In this document: piece after piece, positions 25,147-33,842 of the stretch
Numbering within the stretch: position 1 is the stretch's first letter
How the letters are laid out: every line of letters starts with the position of its first letter
Notes under the pieces: model-generated
The model's database searches: none
Told to the model about the DNA's origin: nothing
Seen by the model: only the letters and a program-made list of their open reading frames with translations
Program-made: the position numbers and the translations under genes
DNA from: Devosia elaeis
Lineage (GTDB): Bacteria > Pseudomonadota > Alphaproteobacteria > Rhizobiales > Devosiaceae
Assembly (NCBI RefSeq): GCF_001650025.1
Contig: NZ_LVVY01000128.1
Location: 1 to 40,050, forward strand
Reading direction: 5' to 3'
DNA length: 40,050 nt

Positions 25147-25317
25147 CTCTGTCCTTGCCCTGAGAGATTTCCCGGCTGAGCGCCGGTTGCTCCTTCGGAG
25201 AAGCCGCAAGCGGCTTGCTTTCCAGAGTGTACGACCTGACTGCGGTCCCTGATGCCTGAGAGTTTCCGGGGCGGTTGCTCCTTCGGCGCCGGCGCTGGGC
25301 CGGTCTCTCCCGCAGTC
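25147..25317 (-). promoter_or_regulatory. Tandem glycine riboswitch upstream of gcvT
   Basis: Read on the minus strand, two consecutive glycine aptamers lie before gcvT. Aptamer 1 (25317-25238) is closed by GACTGC/GCAGTC, begins GGGAGAG and has GAAGGAGCAACC. Aptamer 2 (25227-25147) is closed by CTCTG/CAGAG and also has GAAGGAGCAACC, then ATCTCTCAGG and GGACAGAGG. These are the standard conserved elements of the class. A CCGCC-ACGT-GGCGG stem (25121-25134) stands in the platform before the gcvT start, with no T-run, so control may act on translation. In this class glycine switches the cleavage operon on. Confidence 0.95.
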
Positions 25318-25849
25318 GAGTGCACCATGATGGAGATTTTGCGAGGCGTCAATCGCGGGTTGGCGTTTGTGCAGGGGATGTGTGGGGGGAGGCCCCCCCT
25401 CATCCGTCTCGCGCTTTGCGCGAGCCACCTTCTCCCACGAGGGGAGAAGGGAAGGGCGGTGGGTGGGTATGCTGACAAACTCTCCCGTCGTCACCCTCGG
25501 GCCGAACCCGAGGGGGGGCGATGGCCACACGAGCAAATGTCTCGTGCGTGCCTGCACCCCCTCCTAGCCCCGCTAGGCCTTCGGCCAAGCTGCGCTACCT
25601 CCCCCGTTAAGGGGGAGGTGCCGCATCCAGTGTGGGGCAAGTTTTTAGGCCAAACGCCGGCCCGGGCCCTCTCCCTTGCGGGGAGGGCAAGCCCAGCTTA
25701 GGTCCGTAAGGACCTTGGCGGTGCTCGGGTGGGCGCCTGGTGTTCCAACTTGGCTCGGACACCCCCTCCCTACCTGCGCTACGGCCAATTGGCCTAGCTT
25801 CGGTACCCTCCGCTCAAGGGGGAGGGTGGGCAGGAGCCGATAGGTTCCC
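25318..25849. repeat. Repeat island between gcv and atp operons
   Basis: No gene is supported here. The stretch strings together several palindromic units that occur elsewhere in the window: a CTCATCCGTCTCGCG-type unit with GGGGAGAAGG (about 25391-25450), a copy, with three mismatches, of the 26-base element (25489-25514), and a GGCCTTCGGCC/CCTCCCCCGTTAAGGGGGAGG unit (about 25556-25620). A further GGGAGGG-bounded unit lies at about 25667-25830. Both flanking operons run on the minus strand, so any promoter for gcv must lie near its upstream edge. Confidence 0.75.
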
Positions 25850-25884
25850 AAACAAAAAAGGCGGGCATTGCTGCCCGCCTTGAT
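25850..25884 (-). terminator. Rho-independent terminator after atpF
   Basis: On the minus strand, a perfect GGCGGGCA-GCAA-TGCCCGCC hairpin (25860-25879) is followed by TTTTTTGTTT, 27 bases after the atpF stop. It closes the F0 operon. Confidence 0.92.
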
Positions 25885-25905
25885 TCTGGTGAGACCGGAT
25901 CGGTC

Positions 25906-26394
25906 CTAGTTGAGGCGTCCGGCGACGTCGGCGATGGCGGCGTCGATGACCTTGCCGCCATTCTTGTTCATCTCGTCGGAGAGAACGGTGCGGGCCGCCT
26001 CGATGGCGATGTCGGCGGAACGGGCGCGGACCTCGGCGATGGCCTGGGCTTCGGCCTGGGCGATCTTGTCTTCCACATTCTTGGTGCGGCGGGTGACGAG
26101 ATCGGCCAGCGAAGCCTGGGCTTCGGCGGTGAGGCGCTCGGCCTCGACCTTGGCGGCGGTGACGATGCCTTCGGCCTCCTGCTCGGCGGCGGCGCGCTTC
26201 TGCTCATATTCCACGAGCAGGGCGGCCGCTTCCTCGCGCAGGCGCTTGGCCTCGGAGATGTCGTCTTCGATCTGCTTGATCTTGCCGTCGAGCATCTTGG
26301 CGATGATGCCGGGAACGCCGATGGCGATGATCAGGACCACGAAGATGACGAGGCCCAGCATGGCGAAGAAGCTGTTATCCAACCAATCTGGCAT
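25906..26394 (-). CDS. atpF: F0F1 ATP synthase subunit b
   Basis: One of the two peripheral stalk subunits that connect the membrane F0 part to the F1 head. The 162-residue protein has one N-terminal membrane helix (about residues 8-30, LGLVIFVVLIIAIGVPG) and a long charged alanine- and glutamate-rich coiled coil that begins at KMLDGKIKQIEDDISEAKRL. With the b' subunit encoded just upstream it should form a b/b' heterodimer, as in photosynthetic bacteria and most alphaproteobacteria. It is the last gene of the F0 operon; atpG ends five bases before it. Confidence 0.96.
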   Translation of the reverse strand: MPDWLDNSFFAMLGLVIFVVLIIAIGVPGIIAKMLDGKIKQIEDDISEAKRLREEAAALLVEYEQKRAAAEQEAEGIVTAAKVEAERLTAEAQASLADLVTRRTKNVEDKIAQAEAQAIAEVRARSADIAIEAARTVLSDEMNKNGGKVIDAAIADVAGRLN

Positions 26395-26399
26395 GGCTC

Positions 26400-27032
26400 T
26401 TATCCCTTAACCTTGGCCACGGCAGCGCGGACGCTGTCGGCCGGGACGTCGCCGACGATCTGCCCCACGACGGCCTGGGCCGTCTCGGTGGCGATATCAT
26501 CGACATGGGTGAGGGCTTCCGCCTTGGTCTGGGCGATGCGGGCCTCGGCGGCGCTGACCTTGGCGGACAGCTCGGTTTCCACCGCGTTGCGCTTGCTGGC
26601 CAGATCGGCCTGGATGGCCGAGCGGGTCTCGGTGGCGATGCCCTGCGCCTTGGCCTTGGCTTCCGCCAGCGCCTTCTCATAGGCGGCGATGGCAGCGTCG
26701 GTCTTCTGGCGATCCGCATCGGCGGCCGCCAGATCGGCATCGATCAGGGCCTTGCGGTTTTCCAGGATGCCGCCCAGCCGGGGCAGGGCAAGCCTGCTCA
26801 TCAGCACATAGAGCAGGCCGAAAGTGATGGCGAGCCACAGGAGCTGGCTGGGAAAGGTCGCGGGGTCGAAGGGCGGGAAAACATCCGAATGATGGTCATC
26901 GCCATGCGCTTCGGTCGTGGCATGCGTGCCCTCGGTCGGATCGGCGTGCACGCCGTCAACCACCTGCACAGCTTCGCCAGCGTGTTCTTCCGCCGGAATT
27001 TCCGCTTCTTGAGCGTAGGCTTGCGTTACCAT
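26400..27032 (-). CDS. atpG: F0F1 ATP synthase subunit b'
   Basis: The divergent second stalk subunit. The 210-residue protein has a long acidic, histidine-rich N-terminal region (about 1-55, EAHGDDHHSD), one membrane helix (about 62-82, LLWLAITFGLLYVLMSRLALP) and a coiled-coil tail of alanine- and lysine-rich repeats starting at GGILENRKALIDADL. The extended N-terminus is longer than in many b' proteins and lacks a clear signal peptide. The gene is separated from atpE by a 194-base gap holding two perfect hairpins. The symbol atpG is used here for b', and is not the F1 gamma subunit. Confidence 0.93.
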   Translation of the reverse strand: MVTQAYAQEAEIPAEEHAGEAVQVVDGVHADPTEGTHATTEAHGDDHHSDVFPPFDPATFPSQLLWLAITFGLLYVLMSRLALPRLGGILENRKALIDADLAAADADRQKTDAAIAAYEKALAEAKAKAQGIATETRSAIQADLASKRNAVETELSAKVSAAEARIAQTKAEALTHVDDIATETAQAVVGQIVGDVPADSVRAAVAKVKG

Positions 27033-27111
27033 CTGGTCGAGGTCCCGTTAGAACTCTTTGCCTTTCGGGCCGAAAAGCAAGGCAGCTCTCTCTGCTTGTT
27101 GACACAATTCC

Positions 27112-27130
27112 GGGCGCAGAAGCTGCGCCC
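27112..27130 (-). other. Intercistronic hairpin, atpE-atpG spacer (second)
   Basis: A perfect stem GGGCGCAG/CTGCGCCC with a three-base loop (27112-27119 and 27123-27130) lies between atpE and atpG. It has no T-run after it on the minus strand. It could slow decay of the atpE part of the message or reduce readthrough into atpG; both are inferences. Confidence 0.6.
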
Positions 27131-27180
27131 TTGCCGGAATTGCATAATCCGGTCATCCGGCCAGGGGCCGGAGAAGGGAG

Positions 27181-27205
27181 CGCAGCCGGAACCAGTCCGG
27201 CTGCG
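27181..27205 (-). other. Intercistronic hairpin directly after atpE
   Basis: A perfect ten-base stem CGCAGCCGGA/TCCGGCTGCG with a five-base loop lies 21 bases after the atpE stop. It has no T-run on the minus strand and so is more likely a stabilising or partial-stop hairpin than a full terminator, in line with the need for more c subunit than b or b'. Confidence 0.65.
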
Positions 27206-27226
27206 ATAGTCTCGTGCCGTCGCGAA

Positions 27227-27454
27227 TTAGGCGACGAACAGCAGGATCAGGGCAACCAGGAACGAGAAGATGCCCAGAGCTTCGGTCACGGCGAAACCGA
27301 AGATCAGGTTACCGAACTGGCTCGGGGCAGCCGACGGGTTGCGCAGGGCACCCGAGAGGAAGTTGCCGAAGATGTTGGCCACGCCCAGGGCGGCACCAGC
27401 CATACCGAAGGTGGCAATACCGGCACCGATGAACTTTGCGGCTTCAGCTTCCAT
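27227..27454 (-). CDS. atpE: F0F1 ATP synthase subunit c
   Basis: The proteolipid that forms the rotating c ring in the membrane. The 75-residue protein has two membrane helices joined by the polar R38-N39-P40 loop that touches the F1 stalk. The ion-binding acidic residue is E58 in AVTEALGIF, so it carries protons; no sodium-binding signature is seen. It lies 57 bases after atpB and is followed by a long spacer with two hairpins, which may help make it in excess over the stalk subunits. Confidence 0.98.
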   Translation of the reverse strand: MEAEAAKFIGAGIATFGMAGAALGVANIFGNFLSGALRNPSAAPSQFGNLIFGFAVTEALGIFSFLVALILLFVA

Positions 27455-27511
27455 TTTAATGTCCTTTCAAGCGACTTTGGGGTCCGGCGGGCCATCCGCC
27501 GAAATTTGTGG

Positions 27512-28291
27512 TTAGTGGGACGGGTGGATCGCGTCGTTGAGATACATGCAGGTCAGGACCGCGAAGACATAGGCCTGAACTGAACCGACGAGAAACTCGA
27601 GGCCGGTGATGGCGACAGCCATGGTCATCGGCAGGATGGCGGCTGCCCAGCCCACGGCACCCAGGCCGGCGATCATCATCACGGCAAAGCCGGTGAACAC
27701 CTTGAGGGTGATGTGGCCGGCAAGGATATTGCCGAAGAGACGGACCGACAGGCTGATGGGACGCGAGAGGAAGGAAATGACCTCGATCGGCGTCACGATG
27801 GGGAGGATATAGCCCGGCACGCCGGCCGGCACGAACAGCTTGAGGAATTTCGGGCCGTTCTTGATGAAGCCATAGAGAATGACGGTGATGAACACCATCA
27901 TCGACAGGGCGAAGGTGACGATGATGTGGCTGGTGACGGTGAAGAAATAGGGCACCATGCCGAACATGTTGGCCACGAAGATGAAGGTGAAGAGGCTGAA
28001 CACCAGCGGGAAGAACTTCATGCCTTCCTTGCCGGCCGAGCTTCTGACCATTCCCGCCACGAATTCGTAGAGCAGTTCCGCCGTCAATTGCAGCCGGTTG
28101 GGCACCAGGCGCTTGCCGGCGCTGGCCCAGAGCAGGAACAGCGTGATCACCGCCACGGTCAGCACCATGAACAGGGCTGAATTGGTGAAGGCGAAGGTGG
28201 TGCCCGAACCTTCCGTGCCGTCACCGCCCAGGGTGAAAAGCTCGAACAGGTCATAGATGACAAACTGGTGGATCGGGTCAGTACCGGCCAT
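27512..28291 (-). CDS. atpB: F0F1 ATP synthase subunit a
   Basis: The stator channel subunit that provides the two proton half-channels next to the c ring. The 259-residue protein has about six membrane segments. The essential arginine is visible in [15 protein letters not shown], and the C-terminal helix contains [22 protein letters not shown], with a conserved glutamine and the end motif. Length is normal. It starts 18 bases after atpI and is 57 bases before atpE. Confidence 0.98.
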   Translation of the reverse strand: MAGTDPIHQFVIYDLFELFTLGGDGTEGSGTTFAFTNSALFMVLTVAVITLFLLWASAGKRLVPNRLQLTAELLYEFVAGMVRSSAGKEGMKFFPLVFSLFTFIFVANMFGMVPYFFTVTSHIIVTFALSMMVFITVILYGFIKNGPKFLKLFVPAGVPGYILPIVTPIEVISFLSRPISLSVRLFGNILAGHITLKVFTGFAVMMIAGLGAVGWAAAILPMTMAVAITGLEFLVGSVQAYVFAVLTCMYLNDAIHPSH

Positions 28292-28309
28292 GGAGCCCTC
28301 TAAGCGTCA

Positions 28310-28705
28310 TCATTTCTCGTCCCGCTCTTCGTCTTCCGCGCCCGGTCCCATATCGGAACCCGGCGGGGCAGGCGATGCGGCATTCATTTCCGCCACCACT
28401 CGGATGACGTTCAGGATTCCAGCGGCGAAGCCCATCAGCAGAAGGATGAGCAAGCCCCAGGGGCTGGTTCCCAGGCCAAGGTCGATCAGGTAGCCGATGC
28501 CGGCACCCACCAGGACCGCGGCGATGAATTCGGTGCCGATGCGCAAACCACGCGCCAGACCGCTCATCTCCGGGGAAGCATCGCGTGAGGCTCTGTCGTC
28601 CTCCCGCTCCCGCTCCCGCTTGGCGGAGGCGATGCGCGATGCAAGATCCCGCGTCGCCTCTCCAGAGCGATCGGGCTGGCCCTGGTTATCCCGCGGTACG
28701 TTCAT
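28310..28705 (-). CDS. atpI: ATP synthase assembly protein AtpI
   Basis: A small membrane protein that helps assemble the c ring and is encoded first in the F0 operon. The 131-residue protein has a charged N-terminus (about 1-55, rich in R, E and D) and two hydrophobic helices (about 60-82 and 88-108) with the family stretch FIAAVLVGAGIGYLIDLGLGTSPWG. I chose the ATG at 28705 with a GGGGAG site just upstream rather than the earlier ATG at 28738. No promoter motif was identified with confidence in the 219 bases between this gene and smc. Confidence 0.92.
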   Translation of the reverse strand: MNVPRDNQGQPDRSGEATRDLASRIASAKREREREDDRASRDASPEMSGLARGLRIGTEFIAAVLVGAGIGYLIDLGLGTSPWGLLILLLMGFAAGILNVIRVVAEMNAASPAPPGSDMGPGAEDEERDEK

Positions 28706-28924
28706 CCGCTTCTCCCCTTGGCCGGCCGTCCCCCGCATTCACGGGCGCCCTTTTAAGTCGCGCGCAACATAGTGGTGGCCCCATTTGGTGTCAAGGCGGC
28801 CTTGGTTGCTCTAAATCTTTGTTTCAACAATGATATTTGCAGCAGGGAGGGGGTGCGGCATGCTGTCCACACCCCGATGATGGCAGAGTCATGGCAGGAC
28901 GGGGGGATTCTGGCGCCGTGGACG

Positions 28925-31900
28925 CTATCCCGCCTCGCGGAAACTTTCGGCCGTCTGCAAATCCACCGAGACCAATTGGCTGACGCCGCGCTCGGCCATG
29001 GTGACACCGAACAGGCGATCCATGCGGCTCATGGTGATCGGATTGTGGGTGATCACCATGAAGCGGGTATTGGTGCGCTGGCGCATGGAATCGAGCAGGT
29101 TGCAGAAGCGCTCGACATTGGCGTCGTCCAGCGGGGCGTCGACCTCGTCGAGCACGCAGATCGGCGCGGGATTGGTGAGAAAGACCGCGAAGATGAGGCT
29201 CATGGCGGTCAGCGCCTGCTCGCCGCCGGACAGCAGGGTCATGGTCTGCGGCTTCTTGCCCGGCGGGCGAGCGATGATCTCGAGCCCGGCTTCGAGCGGA
29301 TCGTCGCTTTCGACGAAGCTCAGTTCCGCCGTGCCGCCGCCGAACAGGGTGGTGAACAGCTCCTGGAAATGCGCATTGACCTTGCCGAAGGCCTCGTTGA
29401 GACGGGCGCGGCCCTCGCGGTTGAGCGCGGCAATGCCGGCGCGCAGCTTGGCGATGGCCTCGATGATGTCGTCGCGGTCCTTGACCATATTGTCGAGCTT
29501 GAGCTGGACCTCCTCGGCCTCCTTCTCGGCCGAAAGATTGACCCCGCCCAGCCGCTCGCGCTCGGCCTTGAGGCGGTCGAGCTTGCTTTCGATGGCCTGC
29601 TCGTTGGGCAGGGCTTCCTCGGGGCGGATGCCGGAGGCTTCCAGCGTCTTGCCGGCGGGAATGCCCAGCGTTTCCTCGATCTGGCGCTCGATCTGCTGGC
29701 GCTGGGCGATGGCGCCCTTGAGGCGTTCCTCGATGCGGGTGAGCTCGATCCGCACCGCGTTGAGCGCGTCGCCGGCTGATTTCAGCGCCTTGTCGGCTTC
29801 GCGCCAGGCATTCTGGGCGGCGTTGAGCCGGTCGCCGGCCTGCTGGTGCTCGGCGCGGGCGGTCTCGATCTGGTCGTCGAGCTGCGCCTTGCGGCCGGCA
29901 AAGCCCTCGGGCGCCTCGGCCAGGCCGGACAGCTGGGCCTCCACCTCGCCGCTGCGCTGGTCGAGAATGGCCAATTGCCCCTGCGCCCCCTCGCGGCGGC
30001 GCTGCCAGGCGGCCTTGTCGCGCGCCAATTGATCGAGCCGGGCGCTGCGCATGCGGGCGGCCGATTCGACATTGGCCAATTGCAGCCGGGCCTGGTCGGC
30101 CGTGTCGCGCAGGGCGGCGAGCTGGCGCTGCGCCGACTCGGCCGAAGCGGCGATTTCGCCTTCACCGCCGGCCTCGGCCTGGGCGCGCTCGGCTTCGTCC
30201 TGCATGGCGCGGGCCTCCGCCAGGCTGGCGGACAGGCGCGCCCGGGCCTCCTCCAGGGTGGAGCGGCGGGTGGCGAGATCGCCGATGGCGCGCTGGGCCT
30301 TGTCGAGTTCGGACTGGGCGGCGGCGATGGCATGCTGGGCCTTGCGCCAATCCTCGCGGGTCTGCCGTTCGGCCTGGCGGGCGGCGTCCAGAGCCGCGGC
30401 CAGCGCTTCGACATCGCGCTTCCAGGCATTGCGCTCGCCTTTGGCGCGGGCGATTTCCTCGTCGAGCTCGTTGAGGCGATTGCGCTGGGCCAGGCGCTGC
30501 GCGGCGGCGCTGGGCGCATCGGCGGCGGCGACGAAACCATCCCAGCGCCAGAGCGCGCCATCGAGGGTGACGAGGCGCTGGCCCGGCTTGAGCGCCGGCA
30601 TCAGCGCCGGGCCATCCACGGCATCGACCAGCCCGATCTGGGCGAGGCGGCGTTCGAGCAGGTTGAGCCCGGTGACATGGCGCGACAGCGGCTCGGCCCC
30701 CTGCGGAAGGGGCGGATCGTCATAGCGATCGATGGCGATGGACCAATGCATGGGCGCGCCCGCGTCGGAAGAGGCTTCGAGATCGTCGCCCAGGGCGGCG
30801 CCCAAAGCGGTCTCGTAGCCGGGCTCGACCTGGAGCTCGTCCATGACGGCGGGCCAGAGGCTGGCGCCGGTATTGAGCATTTTCGCCAGCGTGGCCGCCT
30901 CCGCCTCGAGCCGGGTGACCAGGGCGTCGAGCTCGGCCAGGCGCGGCCGGGCGATGTCGAGCTTCGATTGGGCGGCCCCGGCCTGCTCCTCGGCCAGGAG
31001 GGCGGCCTTTTCGGCGGCGCCGGCCTCGGCCTGGGCGATATCGAGCGCCGCGCGGCGCCCGGCCAGGGTCTCGTCGGCATCGAGCGCCGCGATGACGCCG
31101 GCCATGTCGGCCTCGACCTCGGCCAATTGCTGGGCGAGGCGGGCATGGCGGCCGCGCGCATCGAGCAGGTTGCGCTCGGCCTGGGCCCGGCGGGCGCGCA
31201 ATTGCGCCAGGGCATCGGCGGCCGCCCGGCCGGCGGCATCGGCTTCGGCCACGGCGGCGCGGGCATTGTCGGCGGCGATGCGGGCGGCGTCATATTCGGC
31301 CTGGGCCGCCTGCTGCTCGGCGCTCAACTGCGCCTCTTCCTGTGCATAGGCGGCAAGGGTGGTCTCGCTTTCGGCCACCAATTCGCGCTCGCGCGAACCG
31401 TCGGCTTCGATCTGGCGCAGGCGATCCTCGAGCTCGGCCCGGCGCTGGCTCATCCGGCGCGCCTCGTCGGCGAGCTGTTCGGAGAGGATCGTATAGCGTT
31501 GCAGCACCGCCCCGGTGACCGCCTCGCGTTCGCGCAGCGGCGTCAGCGCCGCCTCGGCGCTTTCGGCGGCCTTCTGCGCATCGAGCTGGGCATGGGTGGC
31601 GTCGGCGAGCTGGCGGATCAGCACCGCCTGGGCCGCCTCGTTCTCCTTCTCGGCCACGCGGGTGGCGACCCAGCGGATGTGGAACAGGGTCGCCTCGCCG
31701 CGGCGAATCTCGCCGGAAAGGCCGCGATAGCGGGTCGCCAGCCGTGCCTGGCGTTTCAGCGTTTCGAGCTGGGTCTCGATCTGGCCGATAATGTCGTCGA
31801 CGCGCTCGAGATTGCCCTCGGCGGCGCGCAGGCGCAATTCGGCCTCGTGGCGGCGCGAATGCAGGCCCGAAATGCCGGCGGCCTCTTCGAGCAGGGCGCG

Positions 31901-32380
31901 GCGAGCCGTGGGCTTGGCGGCGATCAATTCGCCGATCTGCCCCTGGCGCACCATGGCCGGCGAATGGGCGCCGGTCGAGGCATCGGCGAACAGCAATTGC
32001 ACGTCGCGGGCGCGCACTTCCTTGCTGTTGACGCGATAGACCGAGCCGGCCTCCCGCTCGATCCGGCGGGTGACTTCGAGCACATCGGCATTGTTGAGCG
32101 CGGCCGGAGCGGTGCGGTCGGCATTGTCGAGGACCAGCGTGACTTCGGCCGAATTACGCGCCGGGCGATTGCCGGAGCCGGAGAAAATGACGTCGTCCAT
32201 GCCCGAGGCGCGCATGGCCTTGTAGGAGCTTTCGCCCATGACCCAGCGCATGGCCTCGACAAGATTGGACTTGCCGCAGCCATTGGGGCCGACAATGCCG
32301 GTCAGCCCCGGCTCCATGACAAGCACGGTTTCGTCGCAGAAGGATTTGAAGCCGTGAAGGCGGAGGCGAGAGAATTTCAT
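28925..32380 (-). CDS. smc: Chromosome segregation protein SMC
   Basis: A 1151-residue ATPase that organises and segregates the chromosome. The N-terminal Walker A is G31-PNGCGKS (SNLVEAMRWVMGES follows). A long coiled coil rich in alanine, glutamate and arginine flanks a central hinge region (about residues 500-650, with the globular segment TGLNLLERRLAQIG). The C-terminal head has the ABC signature LSGGEQALTAMSL and the Walker B-like ICVLDEVDAPLDDAN. Length and layout match bacterial SMC. Its coiled coil explains the long spurious reading frames on the opposite strand. It lies 168 bases after the dsbA-like gene, with a repeat in between. Confidence 0.97.
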   Translation of the reverse strand: MKFSRLRLHGFKSFCDETVLVMEPGLTGIVGPNGCGKSNLVEAMRWVMGESSYKAMRASGMDDVIFSGSGNRPARNSAEVTLVLDNADRTAPAALNNADVLEVTRRIEREAGSVYRVNSKEVRARDVQLLFADASTGAHSPAMVRQGQIGELIAAKPTARRALLEEAAGISGLHSRRHEAELRLRAAEGNLERVDDIIGQIETQLETLKRQARLATRYRGLSGEIRRGEATLFHIRWVATRVAEKENEAAQAVLIRQLADATHAQLDAQKAAESAEAALTPLREREAVTGAVLQRYTILSEQLADEARRMSQRRAELEDRLRQIEADGSRERELVAESETTLAAYAQEEAQLSAEQQAAQAEYDAARIAADNARAAVAEADAAGRAAADALAQLRARRAQAERNLLDARGRHARLAQQLAEVEADMAGVIAALDADETLAGRRAALDIAQAEAGAAEKAALLAEEQAGAAQSKLDIARPRLAELDALVTRLEAEAATLAKMLNTGASLWPAVMDELQVEPGYETALGAALGDDLEASSDAGAPMHWSIAIDRYDDPPLPQGAEPLSRHVTGLNLLERRLAQIGLVDAVDGPALMPALKPGQRLVTLDGALWRWDGFVAAADAPSAAAQRLAQRNRLNELDEEIARAKGERNAWKRDVEALAAALDAARQAERQTREDWRKAQHAIAAAQSELDKAQRAIGDLATRRSTLEEARARLSASLAEARAMQDEAERAQAEAGGEGEIAASAESAQRQLAALRDTADQARLQLANVESAARMRSARLDQLARDKAAWQRRREGAQGQLAILDQRSGEVEAQLSGLAEAPEGFAGRKAQLDDQIETARAEHQQAGDRLNAAQNAWREADKALKSAGDALNAVRIELTRIEERLKGAIAQRQQIERQIEETLGIPAGKTLEASGIRPEEALPNEQAIESKLDRLKAERERLGGVNLSAEKEAEEVQLKLDNMVKDRDDIIEAIAKLRAGIAALNREGRARLNEAFGKVNAHFQELFTTLFGGGTAELSFVESDDPLEAGLEIIARPPGKKPQTMTLLSGGEQALTAMSLIFAVFLTNPAPICVLDEVDAPLDDANVERFCNLLDSMRQRTNTRFMVITHNPITMSRMDRLFGVTMAERGVSQLVSVDLQTAESFREAG

Positions 32381-32424
32381 CGGCGCCGCCTGTAATGCGG
32401 CGCGCCGGCGGATGGGTTCTTTCG

Positions 32425-32525
32425 CCCCCTCCCCCTTGCGGGGAGGGCCGGGGAGGGGGTGGTGCAGCGATCCACTGATGGACCCCCTCCCTCATTCCTT
32501 CCCTTCAAGGGGGAGGGAGGCGATG
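32425..32525. repeat. Palindromic repeat between dsbA-like gene and smc
   Basis: A unit with CCCCCTCCCCCTTGCGGGGAGGG at one side and TTCAAGGGGGAGGGAGG at the other, of the same general class as the elements in the 1-579, 25318-25849 and 33880-34170 gaps. It sits inside an otherwise same-strand gene pair. Given only as a region; the exact boundary of the unit was judged by eye. Confidence 0.6.
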
Positions 32526-32548
32526 GAGCCGAAGCATCTTGTCGAGTG

Positions 32549-33238
32549 TTACTGCGCGGCCGGCGCCATGGCGTCAGCGGCGACGAAGTCGGCGGGCACG
32601 AGGGGATCGATCTCGGCAGCGAGCTGCTCGAGCGTCTTGCCCCCCGAAAGTGTCTTGCCGTTGACATAGAATGTCGGCGTCCCCGTCAGCCCGAAATCGT
32701 CGAGCGCCTGGTTTTTCTGCGCTTCAATCCCGTTCAGCACATCCTGATTCGTCAAGGCGGCGTTGAAGCTTTCCTCTGTAAAGCCCAATTGCTGGGCAAT
32801 GGCAAAGATGGCGTCGCGCGGCTTTTCGGACATGCCCCATTCGTTCTGGGTCTTGAAATAGGTCGCGACCACTTCGTGATAATGCTCGGGGCCGGCGGCC
32901 TCGGCCAGCATGAAGATCGCTGCGTCCAGCGCATTGCGGGCAAAGGGCCGCACGATGAACTTGACCTTGCCGGTGTCGATATAGGCCGCCTTGAAGGGCT
33001 CATAGACATTGATGTGGAAGGCCGCGCAATGCGGGCAGGTGGGCGAGGCATATTCGATGACGGTGACCGGAGCATCGGCATTGCCCTCGACATGGTCCTC
33101 CAGGCCACCGGCCGGCGCCATCAGGCGGGCCTCATCGATGACGTCGCCTTCGGCGCCCTGCGCAATCCCGATACCCGAAAGGCTGAGCGCCGAGGCAGCG
33201 GCGGCAAGGAGAATGGTTTCGCGGCGATTGAATTTCAC
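32549..33238 (-). CDS. DsbA-family thiol oxidoreductase, secreted
   Basis: A 229-residue protein with a twin-arginine-like or Sec signal peptide (residues 1-29, starting MKFNRRET and ending GIAQGAE) and a thioredoxin fold with the active site C68-P-H-C71, as in many DsbA/Com1 proteins. The cis-proline loop is TGTPTFYVNGK. It should form or shuffle disulfides in the periplasm. I use the GTG start at 33238, with GGAG about seven bases upstream. It lies between the DciA-like gene and smc on the same strand, an order common in Hyphomicrobiales. Its client proteins are unknown. Confidence 0.92.
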   Translation of the reverse strand: MKFNRRETILLAAAASALSLSGIGIAQGAEGDVIDEARLMAPAGGLEDHVEGNADAPVTVIEYASPTCPHCAAFHINVYEPFKAAYIDTGKVKFIVRPFARNALDAAIFMLAEAAGPEHYHEVVATYFKTQNEWGMSEKPRDAIFAIAQQLGFTEESFNAALTNQDVLNGIEAQKNQALDDFGLTGTPTFYVNGKTLSGGKTLEQLAAEIDPLVPADFVAADAMAPAAQ

Positions 33239-33326
33239 GTGAGAGGCTCCTGATGATTATGTGCCGGACACTACACGGGCCGAAGGTGTCGGCAAGTGGG
33301 CATTCCCATCAACACCCGGTGAACTG

Positions 33327-33842
33327 CTAGCGGCTCCGTCGTTCCGATCTGCTGGAGAGCGCCAGGCCCAGGACCTGCAACGCCTCCCTCAGATCGCCGT
33401 CTTCGACCTTTTCGGTCTGCTTGCCGACCTTTGCGATGGTGCTCTGGCTCGGTTGGAAGGGTTTTTGCGCCTTGACGGCTGAACCGGGGGTGAACGGCTC
33501 GGCCGAAAGCCGTACATCCTTGACCAGGACATAGCCGAAATAGCGGTTGATCGCCGCCGCAATGGCCGGCGCCTCGTGCTGGGCGAAGAGCGCCTGGCCC
33601 GGCGCGCAGCGCAGCACCAAAGTGGCGCCATCGGCATTGCTGCTGCCGCGCGGCCAGCTCAGTTTGTCGGGCCGGCAGGTCCTGTCGAAGGGGGGCGGGG
33701 CGATGGCGGCCCAATGGGTGATGATGTCCCGGCCGGCAAAGCCGCGCTTGCGCAAGACCGGATCGATCGCCCCCGCCAGCGCGTCGGCGACGGAAACGGC
33801 CTTGTTGCGGCGCTTATATTCGGGTGGCTCGTCCCTGGGCAT
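33327..33842 (-). CDS. DUF721 family protein, DciA-like
   Basis: A 171-residue protein with a DUF721 domain (about 15-115), seen in AVSVADALAGAIDPVLRKRGF and ATLVLRCAPGQALFAQHEAP. The family includes DciA, which helps load the replicative helicase DnaB in bacteria lacking DnaC; that role is not shown for this copy. The C-terminal third is lysine- and glutamine-rich and low in conservation. I use the ATG before PRDEPPEYKRRN; a longer reading with 31 more residues runs into repeats. It is divergent from mutY and 88 bases before the dsbA-like gene. Confidence 0.85.
   Translation of the reverse strand: MPRDEPPEYKRRNKAVSVADALAGAIDPVLRKRGFAGRDIITHWAAIAPPPFDRTCRPDKLSWPRGSSNADGATLVLRCAPGQALFAQHEAPAIAAAINRYFGYVLVKDVRLSAEPFTPGSAVKAQKPFQPSQSTIAKVGKQTEKVEDGDLREALQVLGLALSSRSERRSR

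Noticed and set aside
29846..32395. An 849-codon open frame on the plus strand across smc
   Set aside because: The frame is a mirror of the smc coiled coil (G-, L- and A-rich). It carries no motif and would be antisense to an intact gene.
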